Shown here: positions 56,791 through 64,000 of the stretch, piece after piece | How positions within the stretch are numbered: the first letter of the stretch is position 1 | Layout: every line of letters begins with the position of its first letter | From: Uloborus plumipes | Taxonomy: Eukaryota > Arthropoda > Arachnida > Araneae > Uloboridae | Assembly (NCBI GenBank): GCA_038373865.1 | Contig: JAXGGA010001140.1 | Span: 62,001-126,000 of the forward strand | Direction of reading: 5' to 3' | Length of the DNA: 64,000 bases | Notes under the pieces: model-generated | What the model was told of the DNA's origin: nothing | Seen by the model: the letters and a program-made list of their open reading frames with translations, nothing else | Database searches by the model: none | Made by a program: the position numbers and the translations under genes

Positions 56791-59700
56791 CCCTCTAAAA
56801 TGGGGGTAAACGTTCACCTTGACCATGCTTCTAATTAAAAATCTTTTTTTTTACTAGTGTGCATTCAAAATACTCTATTAATTTTATTTTCTGAGTATGT
56901 TTAAAAATTGAAAATTTCCATGGTCAAATTGGCACTTTTCCTGATATTTACCCACACGCATTTCATTTGTATGGAGTTGTCTTTTATTGAGAAGCTGCTG
57001 AAAATTGTCTTCAAAGTGTCGTTTTATATTGATATTTTAGACACTTATTCTTGGTCAAAACTGCATAATATCTTGTTCAGGAATCCACTCTATACTGTAT
57101 CCAAAAATATTCTGCAATGCAATAAATGTTTTAATCAGTATGCGCTATCGGCAATAAAAAAAATCAAGTAAGTAATAATTTTATAGTTATTAATAGACTA
57201 AGAAAGAAAAAAGAAAAAAAATAGTCTCCTATTTCCATAGAAATACCTTATACCACTGAATTTGTTTTACTCAATAGACAACATTTAGAATTTAGCTCGA
57301 AATCAAAACGACCCAGGTTCGTATCCTCGCAATGTAGTCGTTACTTAAGAAACGAGAAGATGAACTGCTTGAGATATATATGAACTTAATAAGAATTTTT
57401 ATGCATATTTCTACTAAGTGTGTGACAGCCACCATTAACATTACACCAGGAATGCTTTTATTTCTTGAGCTGAGTCGTACTTAAAAGTGTTAGTTAAAAA
57501 TCAACTGGTGAGCAAAAAAACGTTTTTCAGTACTTAGTATCCATAGTAAAAATTTATCAAAACGAATGTCGTGACATTAGAAGATGTTATAAATATTTCT
57601 AAATGTTACAGAAAAAGAAAAAAAATGAATTCATTAATATTATTATCAAAACCTTAATGTGTTATATACTTTCAACAAAACAAGAAAATCAACCAAATAT
57701 TACGTCGGTTTTGTTTACGCTCTTCATTTGCAAATGCAAACATGATTTTGTTTCAATATGTATAAATCTCTAAAACTGAACCACGATGTTTGCTGCAAGC
57801 AATCTGAAAATTTGACATGGAATAAACATGTGAGAACTATTTTACATAAATGATAAACTCGATATTTAACTAATAGAATACTGCAAACTATCACAATTTT
57901 TCAGTTCATGAATATGAAATTATGCTGTATTGTTTCACCTCAGTTTTCTTCTGAATAATGATAATACTCATATTACAATGCGAAATTCAAATTACAATCA
58001 AATACTTCAAGAAGATATTAAGGAGAACCATAATTCGATGTTATTACATATAAAGGAGGAAGTTTGAAATTATATGAGCTATCCTTCAAATTTTATATAA
58101 CGAGCCCAAGATGAAATATTTAATATAATCCATTTTCAAAAGACTGAATTTAAGTTAATAAAAGGTAAAACATGTAATAAAGAAAAGTAAAACCCCCTCT
58201 GTTATTTCAAACTTTTATTTATGTACTTTTTATATTTGTTATTTTGTAACAGCATCACATCTTTTTTTTTTGTTTAACTTAAAAATTAGTTTTTATAAAA
58301 AATCTCAGTTATAATATTTTCGAGAGGAAGGGACTTTTTTTTTGTAGGTGTTAAAGCTTTAGGATAAACATTACATTAGTAAATGTTTCTGCAAATGCGA
58401 AGGAAATAAAAAACTAAGTTCACCTGCTCAAATCAATCGATTGTCTGTTAAAAAATAATTTTTCTTCTGTCCCCATAGCGCTCAAAATCAACAAATTTCT
58501 AAAAAAAGCTGGACGGGTCTGAAACCGCATCACATGCTCAAACTAATCCCTGTAGCTATTTTAGAACCAAAGAAAAAAATAAAATAAATAAATCTTGTGC
58601 TTATATACTTTTACCACCATGCTTCATAATACATTTAATATGTGTCGTTAACATTTCCTTCGCAAAAGTACCCTTCACTGTTAACTACCATATTGAACCC
58701 AATACTTTATTTCACTTGATAGCAATAATCACTTAAGCCATTGGAATGAATTAGAAGAATAAAAAAATCTCCCTGTGCTAAATATCCAGAAAACGGCAAG
58801 TGAAGCGGTATAAAAATGGTGTGGAAGAAACAATGAGATTCGGCTAGCTTAACGAAGAAGCTTTTTTACGCCTGAAAAAAGAAAGAAATCCCAGAAACTC
58901 TAGATTACGTTAATGCGTTTAAGAGAAATTCTAATGCCCCGGAAGAAGATTACTACAGGACTAAGAAAATTCGATGCTGCCCTATACTTTGCCTCTTAGT
59001 AAAATGCTAAAAAACGGCCAACGAAAATCGGGTCTTTGTAGCTGTTATGCAAATTCAAACTTCTTCGAAAGGAAACTACTAAAGAAGAGGAGAAATTTAG
59101 AAGTGCACATTTAAATATAAGCATTTCAGGACTTAAGTACCTCTATTTTTTTCTGTAAATGTGTTTTGTGTCACAAGTGGGAGATGTAAATTCATTATTT
59201 TCTATCACAGGTGTTTTTGTTTCAATTGTACTTTAATGTACAAATTGAAGAGTCTCTTTGAAAGCGTTTTCTATTTTTTTTTCTTATTAAAAATTTTGAT
59301 TTTCCAGATTGTGATTTACCAGCACCAAGTATTTTGAAAATGGTAAAGAGTAAAGTAGTTAGAATAGTTTTAAAAGTTTGATTTTAAAATCATTAGAGTC
59401 TAAGTAATGTGAAAAATCGAAAAGGAAAACTCCTAAGTTTCCAAATGTTTGAATTATTTGCTAGCATAAGTATTTTTTTCCCTTTGAAATTTATTACTTT
59501 CATAGATTATTTTTAAATAAAAACAAAACCACCTGCAAAAAACATTTAGGAACTAAAAGTCAAAATAATAATAACAATAAGTATAATAATAATAATAATT
59601 GGTTACAGTTACAGTACAATCTCCTACCTAAACCAATGAATCATTTTTTTTATGATTCCAGTACAAAAATTTAACAAAACACCCACTTATAACATAAACA

Positions 59701-60958
59701 CTACTTTTAAGTAAAAGCGATGAACTATTTTAATAGCTCACTAATTACCAAAGATTTTTTTTACTTTTAATCATCTTTTGAAGTCGATGCCCACTAAAAG
59801 CTATTACTTAATCTAACTGATTTGGTTTGTTTTGAAACCCAATTTTTACCTTTAGTTAAATTAGTGTTTAATTCGGGATTGGATAAAAGGCCAGCAAGGT
59901 AAGGACGTAGTTCATTTGAAGTACCTACTTCAAAAAGAGATTGAACACCAAGAAGATGTATATGACATTAATATAGTTTAGCATTTAGTAATAAAAATTA
60001 GTGTTTATTTTATAAGTAGATGCTTCGTTTGAGGGGTTTTTTTTTTTTTTTTTGTACTAAAAATTACATAAAATATATGAGTCACGGGTTCGGGTAGGGA
60101 TGAAAATGTAACAAATTACTTTTTTGTTCTTGGGTGGTTTTTTTTCTTTCAAGGCGGTTTTGTTTTTATTTAAAAATAATCTATGTCATTCTTGTTAGTG
60201 TTAATGTATTGCAAAAAAAAATATGATGCTACCATCACAAAACCTCACATTTTTTCATATAAATGCTTCATATTTAAAAAACTTAGTTAAGGTTAGAAAA
60301 ATTTTAAGTAAAAACTAATCATCGTTCCTGTATGGGATTTGTTTATGCGCTGATTTAGTTAGAACCATTTAAATGTTAACGTTTTCTCGAACTAATTTAT
60401 GTTTCAGATGGCTCTCGTAACTCGTGATAAAAGTCGTATCGCTTTACTTGGCCTCTTTATAGATAGAAACAAACCACTAGAGCAATGGTAGTTCATGTGT
60501 TGGCTTGAAACAAACCTTTACTCAAAAATTTTATTGTCATTACTATTAATATAACTGTTTTATGACACTCACTTACTTTAACAATGGGTATCATAATTAC
60601 TCATTTAATAGGAAAATTACAAGAAATTAACTGTTTTTACTCATGCGTTTTTTCCAAAGAACAAATATGGTCAAGAAAAATTATGGAACCTTTGTTTGGC
60701 CTTACTTGTTTTTTGGAAGCTAAGTTAGACCACTCGCTTATCCATTAGAAAAATAAGCACCAAAATGAGTCCACTAAGTGAGACGATATAAGCTATCAAG
60801 CAACAAGTTGCTTTAATCATGAGCGTAAAATTTGAAGAGTTCCCTACATTTCTCCAGTATATCATAATCCGATCCGGACTTTATGACTATGGGACTACCT
60901 GGGAGACACACCAGACAAACATTAAAAAAATAGGTTTCGAAATTAGACGCCATTTGTA
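56791..60958. other. Long AT-rich stretch without recognised genes or repeats
   Basis: Contains short (AAT)n near 59570-59600 and a poly-T near 60037-60054. A single B-box-like GGTTCGTATCC (about 57316) has no tRNA fold around it. Confidence 0.5.
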
Positions 60959-60960
60959 TA

Positions 60961-61270
60961 CACTGCGAAAATAGATGTTGTTTTTACAGTGTAATACAGC
61001 TAATTTTACAGTAATAAACTGTAAATTGTTAATTTTTCAGTAATAAACGGTGAAATTGTTAATTTTACTGTAGTAAACTAAAATTGTCAATTTTACAGTG
61101 GTAAACTATACAATTGCTAATTTTACAATAGTAAAACTGCTAGTTTACAGTTATAAGTTATAAAATTGCTAGTTTCAGTTTATTATCGTGCCAGTTTACA
61201 ATTTTACAGTTTTAAATTGGAACCTCTACTGCCAGTATTATACTGTAAAAACAACAGTTTTTTTGTAGTG
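60961..61270. mobile_element. Palindrome-array MITE (ACTGTAAAATT family), copy 3, complete
   Basis: 310 bp flanked by TA (60959-60960 and 61271-61272). The left end CACTGCGAAAATAGATGTTG and the reverse-complemented right end CACTACAAAAAAACTGTTGT are inverted repeats, continuing into TTTTACAGTRTAATAC. The interior is about eight diverged units of TTTACAGTAATAAACTGTAA followed by ATTGCTAA, each near-palindromic. TA duplication and CACTG ends suggest mobilisation by a Tc1/mariner-type transposase. This is the best-bounded copy of the family. Confidence 0.8.
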
Positions 61271-61272
61271 TA

Positions 61273-62509
61273 GAACGAAAGGATTGAAATAATGAGAAAC
61301 GCTTTTATATCCACGAGTACTCTTCACTTTGAATAATGCTGAATCTTACAACAGGAGCGGTTTTGGTACCGACGTGAAAGGTAGCGCGTATTTTTCAGAT
61401 ACGATAATGAGAAATGTAAATGTTAATAGCTTAATTGAGGTAATTATGTTGCAATTAGGCTGGAGTTGATGAAAACATTTCGTTTCAACAAATAATTATG
61501 TAACGATAAGAAGCCGTATTTTACTGCAGTGCATCATCTAGATACTGGTGTCGGAAGGTTAAATTATTCAGTTATCATAAATCTTTCTTTTTAACCGTTT
61601 AGTTTTACAATAATATTACAAACTTATAGATTTTCCATCTACCAGTAATCGTGGTATTTTAGTCACATTCGCGGTGCCTTAATATTTGAAGTGCTTCTCT
61701 TCCAGGTAAAGATCTATATCATTGTCCAAACAATGAAACTGCAAGCAAAGTTTTATATTCGAAAGATGCTGGCGTTTGCAGAATCGTAGTTGTAATGTTG
61801 AATGTTTTGGCGTCGATAAGCCTCTGAATTATAAGTGTTTTTTTAAGCTACCCATAAATTCTTATTTTACTGAAATTTTTTAAGAAACTTTTACAAAAAT
61901 GAAATCGAAAAAATCGTTTTGAAAATATAATCTATGACGAAAACGGTAAATAGTCCATATGATCCAAGATATGAAATGGTGCTAGTGTCTAGACTTGCCG
62001 CTTGACATCCTTGAGCTGTACACTTATTATTATTTACACTTATTCGATACTGAGATTCATGTTATGGATATCAAGAGCCTTCCCAGAAACCAGTCTTTTG
62101 AAGTTTTCCATCAGACGAGCTCTCTTGAGATAAATAAATATGCTTTGAATAATTGCAATATGAAAACTAATAAAATGGGTTATATTGACGTAGGGTAAGC
62201 TGAAACTGCAATCTGTTCTAACCATTTGAGTAATCGTTTTGGTAAACCAAATTAAATTCAATTTTAGTGACTTACTCTTGGCATAATCTAAAGTCTATAT
62301 TGCTTAGTGAATTTTCTCTAATGAAATATATAAATTACAGCTCTAAAACTTAGATATTCAAAGATGACTTAAGAAATTAATTAATGCGAATGGTAATAAG
62401 TTAACTAATCATTATTATACTTGTATAAGTTTCTCGAAATCCGTTTACGTTCAGTCAATTCTCACATTATCTAAAAGTGTATCAGGAAGTTATGGAAGTG
62501 ATGTGAAAA
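61273..62509. other. No gene recognised; AT-rich
   Basis: A TCCAGGTAAAG sequence near 61701 could be either a splice donor or an acceptor context, with no supporting exon partner. Nothing else is recognised. Confidence 0.5.
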
Positions 62510-63330
62510 GGGTCATTCCACGTCAAATCGCCTAAGGCTATGTGCCGTCATGTCTGGGATTTTGTTCAATATTTTTTTACGGATAGATACCTATGAGATA
62601 AACTCAAATTTTTTTTTTTTAGATTTTTTGAACAAAAATTTAGGGTTGTAGAATTTTTTGAAATTTTGATTTTTTCAGAATTTTTGCTTTTTTATTTTTG
62701 GTATGCATTTTGAAAAAGCTCTATAACTTCCTCATTTTTCATTAAATTAAGCCAGTTTAAGTATCATTTTAAAGCTAATTATTTTCTCCTTCAATACTTG
62801 TGACAAAAATGAGATTGTGAAAAACAGAATTTTGCCAATGGTCCATGCTGAAGTCAGATTTTGTGTTTTTTCAATTGGTATGTTCAATAGGTCATATCTC
62901 CGGAGTACCAACTAAGAACTGCACAATTTTTTTTTCAGTGATGACAACATCATATACATTTTATGTATAAAAAATTTAGGAGGGTGTTTTTTGTTGTTTT
63001 GGAATAAAAATATCAAGTGTGTTTTTTCAGTTGGTATAATCAATAGGTAATATCTCCGGACTACCAACTAAGAACTGCACGACACTGTTTTTCTGTTATG
63101 ACAACATCATACCCTTTTTATGTATAAAAAATTAAGAGGGTGCTTTTTGCAGTTTTGGAATAAAAAAATCAAACGTGTTTTTTCAGTTGGTATGATCCAT
63201 AGGTCATATTTTCGGATTACCAGCAAACAACTGCGCCATTTTTTTTCCATAATGAAAATATCATGATGTTTTTATGATCAAGAAATTAGAAGGAAGTTTT
63301 TTTGTTATTTTGAAATAAAAATATAAGATG
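62510..63330 (+). repeat. Element with GGGTCATTCCA head and three 156-bp tandem units
   Basis: It begins GGGTCATTCCACGTCAAATC (62510-62529), sharing the 11-bp head GGGTCATTCCA with the element at 27.0 kb. From 62862 three units start at 62862, 63018 and 63174. Each holds TTTTTTCARTTGGTAT, AATAGGTCATATCTCCGGA (or a variant), ACCAACTAAGAACTGCAC, GACAACATCAT and a TTTTGGAATAAAAAWATCAA segment. The third unit is the most diverged. No right-hand inverted end was found, so the element may be truncated. Non-coding. Confidence 0.6.
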
Positions 63331-63750
63331 CTTTCTTCAAAAAACTTTACTTTAAAATCAACTTTTGAAACTTAAATTTGAGATTCACTCAGCATCACAC
63401 GTCACAAGCAGATGAAAATGTATCCTATTTATTACATTCAAATACTTGTTGGTAGTTTTATATTGTTCTATTGCTTGCATGCTTTGTTAGTGAAAAGTCA
63501 CTGCATAATTATTTTACTCTTCAGTAATTATTTGCTAGCCACTCCATCAACCGATAGGAAATACGATAAAGTAAATTGGAATGTCTTTAAATATACTTTC
63601 ATTCATAGTTTGACAAAAAAAAAAAAAAAAGACTCGCGAGCTCTTGGTGGTTGGAAAATTTCTATATTTGGTTTCCATTATTCTGAAATCTACGTAACAT
63701 TTTATAATTTGTTATCAAATGAAAGCATAAAAATTTCATGAATAACAATC
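63331..63750. other. No gene or repeat recognised
   Basis: AT-rich with a poly-A run near 63615-63630. The 109-codon plus-strand frame (63412-63741) has no recognisable domain. Confidence 0.45.
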
Positions 63751-63756
63751 TTTATT
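63751..63756 (-). promoter_or_regulatory. Putative polyadenylation signal of the edge gene
   Basis: AATAAA on the minus strand, one base beyond the TAG stop of the 63758-64000 frame. If used, the 3' untranslated region would be only a few tens of bases. Confidence 0.4.
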
Positions 63757-63757
63757 T

Positions 63758-64000
63758 CTACGATGTTCCGACAGTGGCAACAAAAGGTTTTTCAAACACG
63801 GAAACCTTCTTCACTAATATACTCTTCGTGTCTAATGGCTTGAAGAAGTGATTCTCTCTGCTGCCTACTATTCTTAAGGCTCTTTCATATCTTTGCTTTA
63901 AAAAATCTTCATTTGCAACCACTTCCACTGCTGTAACGAAAAACATCTGCATCCACTTTATGTTTTGAGAGGCAAATTGAAATAGATCATGTGCATTCAA
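63758..64000 (-). CDS. Terminal coding segment of an unrecognised protein, cut by the window edge
   Basis: An open minus-strand frame of 80 codons runs from the window edge to TAG at 63760-63758, with no ATG needed inside the window. Its composition (balanced charged and hydrophobic residues, WMQMFFVTAVEVV, DFLKQRYERALRIV, ending KPFVATVGTS) is more protein-like than the chance frames around it. The predicted segment is amphipathic-helical in its first 45 residues, followed by a Lys/Phe-rich tail. I do not recognise a family. It could be the last exon of a host gene or the 3' end of another transposon-derived frame; the immediate polyadenylation signal supports a true 3' end. No splice acceptor is visible in the window. 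Confidence 0.45.
   Translation of the reverse strand: MNAHDLFQFASQNIKWMQMFFVTAVEVVANEDFLKQRYERALRIVGSRENHFFKPLDTKSILVKKVSVFEKPFVATVGTS

Noticed and set aside
57300..57345. B-box-like GGTTCGTATCC suggesting a tRNA or SINE
   Set aside because: No A-box at the right distance and no cloverleaf arms could be formed.
59293..59390. Possible acceptor followed by a CDLPAPSILK frame
   Set aside because: Short, AT-rich, no donor or partner exon; the resemblance to the start of a small Cys-rich domain is too slight.
60408..60492. Acceptor-like CAG followed by an open MALVTRDK... frame of 27 codons
   Set aside because: Ends in a stop after 27 codons with no similarity I recognise and no neighbouring exon.
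61704..61828. Possible terminal exon after TTCCAG at 61705 (KDLYHCPNNETASK frame)
   Set aside because: The junction CAGGTAAAG is equally a donor site, the phase does not match other candidates, and the frame is short.

Overview
The window is AT-rich, repeat-dense nuclear DNA of an arthropod. The retroelement and Tc1 families resemble those I associate with chelicerates, probably spiders; that is memory-based inference, not a search result. There is no bacterial or organellar gene organisation. The long open frames fall in transposable elements, and the only plausible host coding sequence is a partial terminal exon at the right edge (63758-64000, minus) plus one weak signal-peptide-like exon candidate (22983-23061, plus).

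Layout. 1-2847: 5' half of a BEL/Pao LTR retrotransposon on the minus strand, cut by the window edge inside reverse transcriptase and carrying a one-base frameshift. 3-9.8 kb: non-autonomous elements (foldback, Helitron-like, piggyBac-type, and a pogo-type MITE nested inside another inverted-repeat element). 10.3-11.4 kb: an unusual element with a reiterated short motif. 11.7-12.7 kb: a decayed mariner transposase split by a CATCGG-rich inverted-repeat insertion. 12.96-13.26 kb: a tRNA-derived SINE with a perfect 13-bp target duplication. 13.3-14.86 kb: a degenerate satellite. 15.6-16.7 kb: microsatellites around a second motif-reiterating element. 18-27 kb: mostly unique AT-rich DNA with scattered MITEs. 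27.03-27.66 kb: a third motif-reiterating element, with inverted ends. 27675-34089: a complete, young Gypsy (Ty3-type) retrotransposon whose single gag-pol frame is broken by two stop codons.

Further right: a 1.57-kb foldback Tc1-type element (34424-35990), a Tc1-like element of DD36E spacing with one nonsense codon (37421-38638), an hAT-type MITE (38754-39038), three tandem copies of a 289-bp unit (43011-43877), a second Tc1-like element of DD32E spacing with a frameshift (44082-45493), a second SINE (about 47.4-47.66 kb), then mostly featureless AT-rich DNA to 64 kb. That last stretch is interrupted by copies of a MITE built of ACTGTAAAATT palindromes, a fourth motif-reiterating tract (55.5-56.8 kb) and a 156-bp tandem array (62.5-63.3 kb).

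The elements do not act as a pathway; the window reads as intergenic or intronic DNA shaped by successive insertions. The best candidate for something undescribed is the set of non-coding elements at about 10.3, 15.7, 27.0, 55.5 and 62.5 kb. Three of them begin with GGG(T/C)CATTCCA (a fourth has a weaker version). Four repeat a private 12-16-bp word several times at wide spacing, and the fifth instead carries a 156-bp tandem array.
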